Shown here: in pieces, positions 20,485 through 31,712 of the stretch
Layout of the letters: each line of letters begins with the position of its first letter
Position numbering within the stretch: the first letter of the stretch is position 1
DNA from: Hydrangea macrophylla
Taxonomy: Eukaryota > Streptophyta > Magnoliopsida > Cornales > Hydrangeaceae
NCBI GenBank assembly: GCA_033977485.1
Contig: CM066988.1
Coordinates: forward strand, 6,427,501 to 6,491,500
Direction: 5' to 3'
Length of the DNA: 64,000 bases
Program-made: the position numbers and the translations under genes
Notes under the pieces: generated by a model
What the model saw: the letters and a program-made list of their open reading frames with translations, nothing else
Database searches by the model: none
Told to the model about the DNA's origin: nothing

Positions 20485-22103
20485 TGTTAGGGATATATAC
20501 TAAAAGCCATGCTTTATGTAGTTGATTTATTATTCGTTTAATAAAATCAGTTAATCCATTTTTTATGAGAATCTGTGTGGGCAATGTTTGTATTATATTA
20601 TTTATTTAATATTATGCATGTGTGTCTCTCATTCTATATAGTAGGTGGTTTGGTGTGTAGAGTTCGGCTTACACACGGAAGATCAGGCCATCAGATATTA
20701 TAGAATGTAAGATTTTGGTTTACAGTCTTAGATGGGATTGGACACACCATCGGTAGGACTGCAGCATGGTGTTGTAGTAGGTTTGTCTTGACTGCGGGAA
20801 ATGGTATAGTTTCAACTCACTATGCTGGTACACTTTGTGTATTAAACGGGACTGACTTGGGGTAATTATCTTTATACTGACTTATAAGATAATTAATACC
20901 TCATGGCTATTATGAGTGCTTATGCTCTAAATCCTAAGTTAATTTGTAGACACGTACATTTGATATTTACACTTTGATCCCTAAAAGGGTGAGATCCTTA
21001 AATGGGTCAATATCTCATTGGATTGGGTGGCAATATTAATTGTGTGGTGGATATTAATTAATGATGGAATCCATGTCTCAATTTTGGGATTGATGGTATC
21101 CCCTTGAGAAAGCTTATAAGTTTTGATTATGTCAAACCCTGCAGGTGGATTTTGTATCCGACATATCAGATAAGTTAAGCAGAGGATCTCAAGGAATTTT
21201 AAGAAATTAATTAAATATGATTGTCAGTAATTATATTTAATGAATGGATATCTGTAATCTTAACATGGGGAGATAATAAGCATTTAATAACATGGAGCTC
21301 GAAATATATTTTTGAGATAAGGGTAGGAGTGCAATTATAATTCTTTAGTGGTATGAATTATAATTTATGGAAATAGGAATCTGATTCAGTTCGAATTAGG
21401 GTTTCCTAATTCCATTAGGAAGCCTATTCCTTATTGACTTCTTATGGTCCCTATCGTAGCCTATATATATGCTGCCTTGGCTCTTCTCTCAGTTTGCATG
21501 ATTTCATATTCTAAGCTTCCCTTGACCTCCTAGCTTTCTTCTAGAAGGGTTTCCACCAAACCCTAGTCTCTGTGAGCATTCAAGAGACATAGGAGTGTAG
21601 ATCGCTAGCGTCGGACAACGCTCACTAAAAGAGCTTCGGACTGCTCGATACTGATCGAAAGTTGCTGAATTTTTTACACAACGTTCCTGACGTCGAGACG
21701 GAGCTGCTGTTAAAAATTCAAGTAAATCGGAGATCGTTTGATCCTCCTGACGAACACATCTTTGTCGGATCAATGTGATCAGGATTGAATCGTCATAGCA
21801 ATCAAAGAGAGTGTTATAACTGGGAATAGAAAATAGAACGTAAAGAGGGAAGAGCAGAAAACTAAAAGGATTTCGAAAGAGCCCACACTCAGTTCGATAT
21901 TCTGGCAGCAAAGGAATACGGTAGAAGATCGTGAGCTGTTATCGAGCCCGTGTTCTCGATTCATCTACTACAGCAATCCAATTTTGCAGTTCAAGGTAAC
22001 CCTAGTTCCGCCCTTGTAGGGTTATTATAGTTTTCACGTAAAATTTTTGCAGTACCAACTTATATGCACTGTCAACGGATTCTGGGAACGCAATTTCCTA
22101 ACA
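20485..22103 (+). repeat. 3' LTR of copia 1
   Basis: 1619 bp, the same length as the 5' LTR and apparently identical, starting TGTTAGGGA and ending CCTAACA. It is followed by the right-hand GAAAC duplication at 22104-22108. The viral A3 ORF reads from 22108 into this LTR and picks up about 22 spurious residues before a stop at 22034. Confidence 0.95.
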
Positions 22104-25100
22104 GAAACATCAAGAATGATGTTAGTAAACTGAGGAAAAGGAATAGGAATGAAAGAATATGTCTTGAGGACATAATCATTATAACTTTTTGAAAATTTGC
22201 AAAAAGGGGTGAAAGTGATGACCAAATGGATAATTATTTTGAAAAATTTTGATTTTATGGGAATGGGTCTAAGGATGGGTCTAACTTGGTAAAAATCTCT
22301 AATAAAAGGAAGGGTAACTATATGCCAAATTTCTAACAGTAATTCTTCTAATAAATCATTCCTAGCTAATACATTAACTGTCTTATTTCTACAACACTCA
22401 TCTTGGCATCCTAACATTATATTAGGAGAATCTGACTGTTCCTTATTAGACTCATAAGGGGATGAACTAAATTCATTGTCTGACTGTTCTGAATCAGTAT
22501 TCCTTAATTCTAAAATTTTGTAAATTTTCTCTGTGACTTCTTCAGATAATCCTAAGGAATTGATCTGGGGTTTAACTTTACAATTGGTAGCATAATGACC
22601 AAAATTTTTACATTTCCAACACTGGACATTTTTAAGATCAGGTTTACTTTTATTGTTATTGGGGTTTTTTCCTTGACTTGGTTTATTTGCTTTGTTACTA
22701 GTGTTATTAGGTTTGGCATAAAATGGATCTTTTGATTGTTTTTGACCTATGTGTTTTCTATGATTTATCCTATTTTGCCTGGAAGGGGCAATAGGTGGCA
22801 AACCATGTTGTTCACAAAAATTTCCTAACTCATATTTAGCTTTTTGCTTATCATTTTTAGCTTGATTACTGATTTTCATATCTATACACATTCTTAATCC
22901 TTCTCTTTGGATTGTGCTAACTATTTCACCATATGTTAAATTTTTATAATCTATAATTCCTTTATCATTACTAAGAACTTCTCGTATTTTATGAGCAAAT
23001 AAACTTGGTAACCCATTTATGAATTTTTCTTTCCAAAATGGTTCATTACTATCATCTCTAAGCATAACTCTATTTATAAAAACTTCTTTATACCATCTGA
23101 AATCACTTAGAGTGGGACAGGTTAAATTACTTAACTGATCATGAATTCTAGCAGTTATGTTACTAGGGGTACCAACAAAATGTTTAACTATAGTATATAG
23201 TAATGTATTAACTCCATCAGGAACACCACAATTAATCTTTTCATCAAAGATGGGGATCCCTTCATCATCTTGTTGAACAGCATTTCTAATTTTTTCTTTG
23301 GAATCTTCAGTAAGGTGTTTTTCCCACCATGACTTAAGTGTACCACTAAATCCTGTTACAAATAAATCAACTATTTCAATTTGACTTAAATTATGATTGG
23401 TTATGTAACTGTTGGCTACCATGGTCATATGGGTTAACTTATTGAGGATTTCTTGTTCAGATAATCCATCAATATTCCATTCATATAACTTATCAGCAGA
23501 AACTGAAAATTGATTGTGAAAATATCTTTCTTCAAATTGGAGATCAGGTGGTGTAGGTCTTGAATACCAATTTTTTGTAAGAGTTGTAGGTGTAACTTGT
23601 GACCCAAAAGATTTGTTTAACCTTTTTAATTCTAATTCAGCAAATTGTTCTTCTATTAAACTTATGGTGTCATCTGAATCTGTACTGGCTTTATTGATTG
23701 TACTAATATTTTGGGATAAACTATCTTCTACTATTTCTGTAACTTCAGGTCTTTTACCTATAGATTTTTCCATATCTTTTAACATTTTCTCGATTTTGTC
23801 AACAGCTTTACTATTGTTGGTTTTAAAAGATGTACTTGTTGGTTTAACCTCTGGTAATTTTATTAAGGGTTCTTCTACCTTGATAGATTTAGGATTTCCT
23901 ATTTTTGTTTCTATATTTTTTAACTGTTTTCCTAAAATATTTAAACATTGATTGGTATAATTATTTTGTTCTACTACTTTTTTAATTTCAGGTTCAGTAG
24001 ATAACTTGAAGGGTGACGCAACTATATCTGTTCCTTTGTAATTAATAATTACTGATTCTAAAGGAGGATTGATTGTAGTTACTTTACTATTATCTTCCTT
24101 TTTTGTCCATGTGGTCTTGTTAATTACATTAATAACTTCATTGGGTAGATCTTCTTTTTTACTAGTTTCCTTACAGGGTAAGTTACTATCTATATTCTTA
24201 GATTCTTTAGATCTTTTACTAGTTGTTTTACTAAGTATTTTATTATTTTCATCTTTCTTTTTCTTGGGTTTTTCTTCCTTAGATGACTTTATGGACTCTT
24301 TTGTGGACTTAGACTTAGAGTCATTGTTTTCTTTTAATTTAATGGTTGGTTGGTTACTAGCTTTTTTTAATGCTTCTTTGATTCGTTGTTCTAAATCATA
24401 GTATTCATCATGATGATTTTCTAAATAGTCAAAAAGGTACATATTTAATTTAAAAAACTTCATATATTTTTTCCAATATTTTAAATGACACTTTTGGTAT
24501 GTTGAATTCCAATTTTTACAATAATCAGCATATTTACTGTTATTTTTATACTCTTTTTCTAACATTTTCATGTCAATTTCAAACTCTTTACTTATAGTAA
24601 ATAACTCTTTATTAGGACCTTGAAAATCTGATTGAGTAGGGGACGTAGGACTATTATCTTCACTAGGAATTTGGTAACAAGGACTATCAATTTGTGCCGT
24701 AGTCTTGATTCCTTTTAACTTAATATTAATCTCATTGAGAAGATCTTTATCTTTTCTAACTTTAGACTTTTCAGAAATATGTGATGTACTTGACTTAGAA
24801 TCAAAATCTCTAATTTTTAAAGAGGGTAACTTAATGTGTTGTTCATCAAAACTAATTCTAACTTTTCCATCATTAAATTGTTGAATTTTTTCTAAGTTAA
24901 CTATATTATTATTATTAGCAAAATTACTTGAATGATTTTCGTTTTCTAAAATCCAACATTCTGGTAACTCTACATCTTTCCATAAGATGGTTTTGGGGAT
25001 TTGAATATTAGCATGTTCTGAACTTCCTAACATAAGTAATGTTTGATTTTTAGGACTTTTAACTAAAGCATGAACATTAAGATTACTTCTAATACATTTA

Positions 25101-25702
25101 TAATAAATTCTGTAAATTAAAGCAAGACATTGTGAACCACTATGCATATTAGTAATTTGACCAGCAGTTTTAATGTTTAATGTTAAAGCTTTTAACAAAT
25201 GAGGATCACTAAGACTTAAAGGGAAATCTGGGAAACAATTAAAATGAACTGGACCAGCATGCAGACTTGACTCCATTATTCCCATTATACTAGTAGTAAA
25301 ATCCAAAAATTTGGCATCTCTAAGACATAATAAAATTGAAGAATTTATTCCTTTGAGACTAAGGGGTTTGACTGCAACTTGTATTAATCCTAAGTGAATG
25401 AAGTTGTAACCATCAGATCTATGTTTTTTGATTGATTCACTGCTAAGAAGTTGGCATTTTTCATATTCTTTATTAATACTATAAGTTTTCTCTACTGTTT
25501 TAATATTGTAATCAGTTCTAAAACTAGTCCAACTTGATTTATAAATTTCTCTAGTGGAAATCCTAGGGATGTTCCAATTACTGTAATCTTGGTTAACTTC
25601 TTCAAATCTATGTTCTTCTTCATTAACTATGTCTGGTAGTGTGGGAAAAGGTGTTCTAGAGCTAGAACCTATTGTTGAGTTTGATCTAAATAGTCTTTCC
25701 AT
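22104..25702 (-). pseudogene. Component A ORF1, copy A3, N-terminal part (interrupted by copia 1)
   Basis: Encodes about the first 1200 residues of the A polyprotein: movement domain, spacer, capsid with zinc knuckle and the linker remnant. It then enters the copia LTR at the target duplication, just before the internal MSTSKGKEKV position. The frame is otherwise open. I noticed one protein change from A1/A2 (Arg-to-Lys in RDARF, giving RDAKF) and one silent change near 25037. It could still give a movement-capsid product without the C-terminal domain, ending in about 22 LTR-derived residues. Confidence 0.88.
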
Positions 25703-26599
25703 CTTAAGGTGCTAAATCAAAACAAAATCCTTAATCTAGGACAACTATTCAACACATACCCAGGAAGACTCATACCAGAAGACTCATACCCTTTGCCCCC
25801 CGCTCATGCCCGTCTTACGCTCCTTCTGCAGGTCTTATTGTTTGGTCAGGACTCTAATCAGGTGGTCTCTCAGCTGGTGGCCTCTCAGCCTAGGTGGTTG
25901 ACCTCGCTATCTTTTGAAAAAGTTTTTTGAAAATCAAAAACACAGGAAGATGAAATAACTAATGAAGATACAAACACTCCAACGGGGTCTTGGCTCTGAT
26001 ACCAATAGGGGAAGCAGATACCATTAAATCAGAGTAGCACAAAGAGAAGAAGAAAGACACAGATAATTAGAAGACAGTAAACACAAGAAATAACTGAAAC
26101 TTACAGATTATATTACTGAGCAAGTACTGAATGATACATCAAGCTTTACAGACTATGAACTGGATAAATATGAGAGAAGTAGAAGAATTAATTCTCAAAG
26201 AGAACCTCACGTCAACTCTCTAAACTCTCAAAGAAGTCTTCAAAGGAAGTTTTTGTTCCTCAATTGAAGTCTTGAACTCTCAAAAAAAAATGAGCCTGCC
26301 TTAACTGTGAACTAAGGTGTTGATTTATAGCCTTCAAAAGGATCCTGTTGGGCTCGTGAATGGGAAATGAGCTGTAAAGGTCTTCTGGAAAGCTGGAGTG
26401 TCACATGGGATGACTGTTGATGAACAGTAGACTGTCTTGTAACTGTTTGATCACGCGGAATCTGAAAAGCTGTCGGTTACTGTGGCCGAAAGGCTGATTT
26501 GACTGATGTCCTTTTAACCTCAGAATTTACCAGGTGTTAATGGGAGTTTCACCGGGAAACTTTTGCATTAACCATGGTTAATTCCAAGGCATTGGATGC
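25703..26599 (-). promoter_or_regulatory. Leader of A3 and 3' region/promoter of B
   Basis: Holds the A3 leader with uORFs, its primer-binding site (25991-26004) and the 3' region of unit B with a TATAAAT box at 26323-26329. From the primer-binding site to about 26301 the sequence matches the A-unit equivalent except for the A-run length (9 versus 11-12). Beyond 26302 it diverges by roughly 5 percent with scattered substitutions. The change point coincides with the transcription start predicted from the TATA box (about 26298). The promoter here belongs to unit B but would drive the A3 transcript. Confidence 0.65.
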
Positions 26600-27853
26600 C
26601 TATTCTTGACTTTCCTCAAAGGGATCCTGAGCATCTTGAAATGTTGAACTGAGATAAGGATCCAAAGGCTGTGCAACTGAGCATGATCCTTCAGAACTAT
26701 GACTGTCCTCATCTTGATCATTTTGACTAATTTGGGAAATAATCTGTTGGGCCAAAGCCATTAACTGTGCATTGGACTGCCTGGAACTTGACTTGACTTT
26801 GGGCTTTGATTTGTCTGTAGGGCCGGTAATTGTGCATTTAGCCATGGGGCCTGTGATTGGAATAGGAGGGCTGATTACTGGTGGAAACTCGAGGTTTACT
26901 TGATTAATAATCCTTTGGTGACCAAATTTATCCCACCATTTAACTGAATATTGTCTCTGAACAGTATTATTCTGCATCTGATACTGCCATTTCAAAATCC
27001 ATGGAACTTTGTATTTACTTGTAAATAAAAGGAAAATAGGGAACTGGGTGTTGTGTCCATTTACTGTATACTTGGTGGAGAAGTATTTGACCATATCCTG
27101 GAGATCTTGAGGGAGAAGATCTGGTATGGGGCCATGCCGGGACCACCATTGAAGGAACCAAGTGGGTAACTGACTTTTGAATTTGGTATCAAAATTGACA
27201 TACCAAGAGTGGGTGAATGTTTCATTTTGGTGCAAGAAAGTGTAAAACCAAGCATCAATATAATCAAAATAATTATATTTAGTTTGATTGGGAAGTAACT
27301 TAAGAAAGCATGGGTGGGAACCCCATTCTTTACTAGAAATAATTTTATTGATGTATAACTTGTGATATAGAATTTTCTTTTCCTCTTCTGGGATTGACTT
27401 ATCATTGGCATTTTCTTTGACTGAAACAACTCTGATAGAATCAGTAGAGTACAAAATGTCTCTATAGTAACTAAGGGATTTTTCTGGGCTTTTAGGAAGG
27501 AAATGCCAACCAACTGGAAAAGTGAGCTTGACTAAATCAATTGGGTTTTTAATATGATTTTGGTGTGGCTCAATCCAGAACAAATGGACTGGGCTGGGTT
27601 TTACTATGTAATCTGTTCTGGGTGTTTGAACTGGTCTGTTAACTATTGTTTGAATGGGCTGAACAGCAAATGGGTCATTGACTAAGTATTGACTGGAAGA
27701 AGGCTTTGCCAAAACTGACTGGTAACTGGGCCTGTGAATAGAACCAAGAACTTGGTATCTGTTAACTAACCCAATTGGGGAGGTGACTGGTGGAGGGGAA
27801 GTGACTGTTGAAGGAATAACTGCTAGTTTGTTATCCTTTTTCTTGTCCTCCAT
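26600..27853 (-). CDS. Component B ORF2, 417 aa, unknown function
   Basis: I start it at the ATG at 27851-27853 (MEDKKKDNKLAVIP), which overlaps the end of ORF1 by 23 bases in another frame. The frame is open upstream to 27964, but that extension lies inside ORF1 and looks accidental. The N-terminus is Pro/Ser/Thr-rich. The centre (about residues 110-320) is rich in aromatic residues, with YIDAWFYTF, LPTWFLQWW and YSVKWWDKFGHQ. The C-terminus is acidic and Ser/Gln-rich, ending in DPFEESQE. No catalytic motif or transmembrane segment is visible. Florendoviruses have an ORF2 of unknown function at the same place; equivalence is inferred from position and size. Translation probably depends on coupling to ORF1 or on a subgenomic RNA. 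Confidence 0.75.
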   Translation of the reverse strand: MEDKKKDNKLAVIPSTVTSPPPVTSPIGLVNRYQVLGSIHRPSYQSVLAKPSSSQYLVNDPFAVQPIQTIVNRPVQTPRTDYIVKPSPVHLFWIEPHQNHIKNPIDLVKLTFPVGWHFLPKSPEKSLSYYRDILYSTDSIRVVSVKENANDKSIPEEEKKILYHKLYINKIISSKEWGSHPCFLKLLPNQTKYNYFDYIDAWFYTFLHQNETFTHSWYVNFDTKFKSQLPTWFLQWWSRHGPIPDLLPQDLQDMVKYFSTKYTVNGHNTQFPIFLLFTSKYKVPWILKWQYQMQNNTVQRQYSVKWWDKFGHQRIINQVNLEFPPVISPPIPITGPMAKCTITGPTDKSKPKVKSSSRQSNAQLMALAQQIISQISQNDQDEDSHSSEGSCSVAQPLDPYLSSTFQDAQDPFEESQE

Positions 27854-30800
27854 CTTTGTACTGTAAAAATTCACGAGTGAGAAAATCAGGGATTGAATTG
27901 TCACTGCCTTTGATATATTCAATATCAAAATCAAAAATGGACAAAATGGATTGCCATCTGGCAAATATTTGTTTTGAAGCTAAATTTTTGACATCTTTTT
28001 CTAAAATGAATTTTGCACTTTTGCAATCAATTCTGACTAGAAATTTTTGATTTAAAATATCATCTTGAAATTTACTTATACATAACACTAAAGAAAGAAT
28101 TTCTTTCTTTATGGTACTGTAATTATTTTGTGCATTGTTCCATATTCCAGAATGGAATCGAACAATCTGCTCTTTGGATGAATCATTGACTTTTTGAAGG
28201 AGAATTCCTCCATAACCATATTCAGAAGCATCTGTCTGGATAATTTTAAATGAATTTTCTGAAGGGATGCCAAGACATGGCAAGGACTTGACATATTTTT
28301 TGACTTCTTGAACAATGGAAGTATGAATATGTGACCAAGGAGGGGGATTGGATTTCAATCTTTCAAATAGAGGTTTACACTTTGAACGAAGATTGGGATA
28401 AAAATCAGATATATAATTTAATGATCCCAAGAACCTTTGTAACTGAGTTTTGTCTAAAATTTCATCTGGGAATTTATCAGCAAATTGGATGACTCTATCT
28501 ATTGGAGTGATTTTTCCATGATGAATGTTATGACCAAGAAACCTGACTTTTGATTGAAATAGACTGATTTTTGAAGCTGAAACAACAAGACCATTGGATT
28601 TGATGGTATTGAAAAACGAATTTAAATGTTTCCAATGTTCATCAATTGACTTTGAAAAAATGAGAACATCATCAATGTAAACAATTGAAAAATGACTGAA
28701 TGGGTTAAATATTTCATTCATAATATTTTGAAATTCACTAGGGGCATTCTTAAGGCCAAAAGGCATTACATTCCATTCGTAATGTCCAAATGGGGTAGTA
28801 AAGGCTGTCTTATATCTATCTTTCTCATTAATTTGGATTTGCCAAAATCCACTTTTCATATCAAATTTACTGAAGACAACAGCTTTGTCTAATCTATTGA
28901 CTAAATCTCTCTTGTTGGGTATGGGATACCTAATCCATTCCAAAACTTTGTTGAGTGGTTTGTAATTGATGACTAACCTTGGTGTTCCTCTTTCTAATTC
29001 TGCATTTTTTCTAACATAAAAAGCAGGACAAGACCATGGTGATTTACTTTTACGAATTATTTTTTTATCTAATAGTTCACTAATTTCTTGTTTACATAAC
29101 TCCATATCTTCTTGACTCATTTGAATTGGTCTAGCTTTGGTAGGGATATTTGACTCCTTAAAATCTTTGACATAGGGAAGGGTAATTATATGTTTTTTTC
29201 TGTGCCAAAAGGCATTGGGTAAATCAGAACATAAATTACTGATAATTCTTGACTCAAAATCTTTTATTTTGGTTTGAAGTAGTTTACTGGTTAATTGATT
29301 TTCAATTTTAATATACCTAACTTCATCTTGTAATGATTTTAAATGTAAAGTTTTACAATAAAGAATATGCTTGTTATTAAAAACTGATTGATTCTTTAAT
29401 CGATTTAGATCCCTAAGCAATGGTTTATTAAGAAATTTAAATTGAACCTTTTGTCCACATGCATAAGTGGTTATTCCATTATTATTAACAGTGATTGGGT
29501 AAAGTAAAACTATAAATGGTATTCCTAGAATAACTCTATCAGTCATGTTTTTAACTAGAATAAATGATGTTCTAAAACAGACTTTGTCTTGACAGACATG
29601 AGCACTGGATAACTTATATTCAATCTGCATTTGACTACCATTAGCAGAACTAAGACGTTCACTGGTTTTTTCATAATACTTAGTTGGGATTAATCCTTCT
29701 TGAATACAATTGAGATCAGCACCTGAGTCAATAAGTGCCACAGTTTCTATTTCTAAGTCTTTACTTATGATAATTTTTACTTTACAATGCCATTTTTGTA
29801 AATGTATTTGACTTAAGGCTTGGACTGTGCTAGGTTGTTCTAATTCTTTACTCTGAGAAGTTGCTTCTTTATCACTATCTTCGCCACTTGACAAATTATC
29901 TTTATTACTGGAATCATCATTAAGGGGAGCATCATGATCTTCATTTAATTTAGTAACTTGTTCTTGTAGTTCTTTAATATCAGATTTGACTTGTTTTATT
30001 TCAACTTGTAAATCTTGAACTGTGATTTCTTTCTTAGGTTTATTAAATCTTTCTAATGTTTTGTCAAGACTTATTGTAGAATGACTTTGTTTACTGGTTT
30101 CTTCTTGTTTTAATAAATTTTTAAGCTTATTTAAATATGTTACCTTTAAATCTTCATTATCTAGCTTACTTATTAAGTCTAATAATAAGTTTTCATGTTC
30201 TTCTTTCTTGTGTAAAACGTTTATACTTTCTTCCTTAGAATCTTTAGACTTTTTTGGTTTACTAGTTGTTTTATCTTTAGACTTTGTAGACTCTTTTATG
30301 GACTTTGTGGGTTTAGTCTCTCTTTTAGGCTTAATAGGCTTAGAATTATTAATGGTTGGTTGCTTACTAGCATCTTTTAATGCTTTTTTCATTTTCTTTT
30401 CTGATTCATAGAACTCATCTTGATAATTTTCTAAGTAATCAAAAAGATATATATTTCTTTTAACTAAATTCATATATCTTAACCAATACTTTTTGTGAGT
30501 TTTTCTTTCTTTTAAACTCCAGTCTCTAACATAATTAAATATTTTATGATTATTTTTAAATTCTTCTTCTAACATTTTCATGTCAATTTTAAACTCTTTA
30601 CTTATAGTAAATAACTCTTTATTAGGACCTTGAAAATCTGATTGAGTAGGGGACGTAGGACTATTATCTTCACTAGGAATTTGGTAACAAGGACTATCAA
30701 TTTGTGCCGTAGTCTTGATTCCTTTTAACTTAATATTAATTTCATTGAGAAGATCTTTATCTTTTTTAACTTTAGACTTTTCAGAAATATGTGATGTACT

Positions 30801-31712
30801 TGACTTAGAATCAAAATCTCTAATTTTTAAAGAGGGTAACTTAATGTGTTGTTCATCAAAACTAATTCTAACTTTTCCATCATTAAATTGTTGAATTTTT
30901 TCTAAGTTAACTATATTATTGTTACTAGCAAAATTACTTGAATGATTTTCGTTTTCTAAAATCCAACATTCTGGTAACTCTACATCTTTCCATAAGATGG
31001 TTTTGGGGATTTGAATATTAGCATGTTCTGAACTTCCTAACATAAGCAATGTTTGATTTTTAGGACTTTTAACTAAAGCATGAACATTAAGATTACTTCT
31101 AATACATTTATAATAAATTCTGTAAATTAAAGCAAGACATTGTGAACCACTATGCATATTAGTAATTTGATCAGCAGTTTTAATGTTTAATGTTAAAGCT
31201 TTTAACAAATGAGGATCACTAAGACTTAAAGGGAAATCTGGGAAACAATTAAAATGAACTGGACCAGCATGCAGACTTGACTCCATTATTCCCATTATAC
31301 TAGTAGTAAAATCCAAAAATCTGGCATCTCTAAGACATAATAAAATTGAAGAATTTATTCCTTTGAGACTAAGGGGTTTGACTGCAACTTGTATTAATCC
31401 TAAGTGAATGAAGTTGTAACCATCAGATCTATGTTTTTTGATTGATTCACTGCTAAGAAGTTGGCATTTTTCATATTCTTTATTAATACTATAAGTTTTC
31501 TCTACTGTTTTAATATTGTAATCAGTTCTAAAACTAGTCCAACTTGATTTATAAATTTCTCTAGTGGAAATCCTAGGGATGTTCCAATTACTGTAATCTT
31601 GGTTAACTTCTTCAAATCTATGTTCTTCTTCATTAACTATGTCTGGTAGTGTGGGAAAAGGTGTTCTAGAGCTAGAACCTATTGTTGAGTTTGATCTAAA
31701 TAGTCTTTCCAT
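27831..31712 (-). CDS. Component B ORF1: movement protein-protease-RT-RNase H polyprotein, 1293 aa
   Basis: Intact frame. Residues 1 to about 380 are nearly identical to component A (movement domain and start of the spacer, with about four changes such as Gly-to-Asp at 181). The spacer then continues as a diverged homologue of the A spacer, with a coiled coil near 580-610. The protease has ALIDSGAD with the catalytic Asp at 662. The linker HIITLPYVKDF is at 841-851. RT covers about 855-1100, with FDMKSGFWQI and YIDD at 1012-1015. RNase H covers about 1150-1285, with QTDAS (Asp 1161), a conserved IKKE stretch and a final GSDNSIPDFLTRE. No capsid or zinc knuckle is present. It should supply polyprotein processing and replication; packaging would need component A capsid. 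Confidence 0.9.
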   Translation of the reverse strand: MERLFRSNSTIGSSSRTPFPTLPDIVNEEEHRFEEVNQDYSNWNIPRISTREIYKSSWTSFRTDYNIKTVEKTYSINKEYEKCQLLSSESIKKHRSDGYNFIHLGLIQVAVKPLSLKGINSSILLCLRDARFLDFTTSIMGIMESSLHAGPVHFNCFPDFPLSLSDPHLLKALTLNIKTADQITNMHSGSQCLALIYRIYYKCIRSNLNVHALVKSPKNQTLLMLGSSEHANIQIPKTILWKDVELPECWILENENHSSNFASNNNIVNLEKIQQFNDGKVRISFDEQHIKLPSLKIRDFDSKSSTSHISEKSKVKKDKDLLNEINIKLKGIKTTAQIDSPCYQIPSEDNSPTSPTQSDFQGPNKELFTISKEFKIDMKMLEEEFKNNHKIFNYVRDWSLKERKTHKKYWLRYMNLVKRNIYLFDYLENYQDEFYESEKKMKKALKDASKQPTINNSKPIKPKRETKPTKSIKESTKSKDKTTSKPKKSKDSKEESINVLHKKEEHENLLLDLISKLDNEDLKVTYLNKLKNLLKQEETSKQSHSTISLDKTLERFNKPKKEITVQDLQVEIKQVKSDIKELQEQVTKLNEDHDAPLNDDSSNKDNLSSGEDSDKEATSQSKELEQPSTVQALSQIHLQKWHCKVKIIISKDLEIETVALIDSGADLNCIQEGLIPTKYYEKTSERLSSANGSQMQIEYKLSSAHVCQDKVCFRTSFILVKNMTDRVILGIPFIVLLYPITVNNNGITTYACGQKVQFKFLNKPLLRDLNRLKNQSVFNNKHILYCKTLHLKSLQDEVRYIKIENQLTSKLLQTKIKDFESRIISNLCSDLPNAFWHRKKHIITLPYVKDFKESNIPTKARPIQMSQEDMELCKQEISELLDKKIIRKSKSPWSCPAFYVRKNAELERGTPRLVINYKPLNKVLEWIRYPIPNKRDLVNRLDKAVVFSKFDMKSGFWQIQINEKDRYKTAFTTPFGHYEWNVMPFGLKNAPSEFQNIMNEIFNPFSHFSIVYIDDVLIFSKSIDEHWKHLNSFFNTIKSNGLVVSASKISLFQSKVRFLGHNIHHGKITPIDRVIQFADKFPDEILDKTQLQRFLGSLNYISDFYPNLRSKCKPLFERLKSNPPPWSHIHTSIVQEVKKYVKSLPCLGIPSENSFKIIQTDASEYGYGGILLQKVNDSSKEQIVRFHSGIWNNAQNNYSTIKKEILSLVLCISKFQDDILNQKFLVRIDCKSAKFILEKDVKNLASKQIFARWQSILSIFDFDIEYIKGSDNSIPDFLTREFLQYKDGGQEKG

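Larger units (their letters stand above)
13662..22103 (+). mobile_element. Ty1/copia LTR retrotransposon (copia 1) inserted in viral unit A3
   Basis: An 8442-bp element with two 1619-bp LTRs, a tRNA-Met primer-binding site, one gag-pol frame in copia order (gag, protease, integrase, RT, partial RNase H), a polypurine tract and a 5-bp target duplication. It lies opposite to the viral coding sense. The two LTRs look identical in every stretch I compared, so insertion is very recent and later than the viral integration. The long LTR and gag type suggest the Angela/Tork group, which is an inference. The RNase H deletion makes this copy probably non-autonomous. Confidence 0.95.

Noticed and set aside
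22034..22103. Chimeric viral-LTR C-terminus of the A3 ORF as a new fusion protein
   Set aside because: The 22 added residues are simply the antisense reading of the copia LTR end and have no sign of selection.
27854..27964. Upstream extension of B ORF2 to give 454 residues
   Set aside because: The added N-terminus lies entirely in the RNase H end of ORF1 and reads as its shadow; the ATG at 27853 fits the ORF1 stop overlap.
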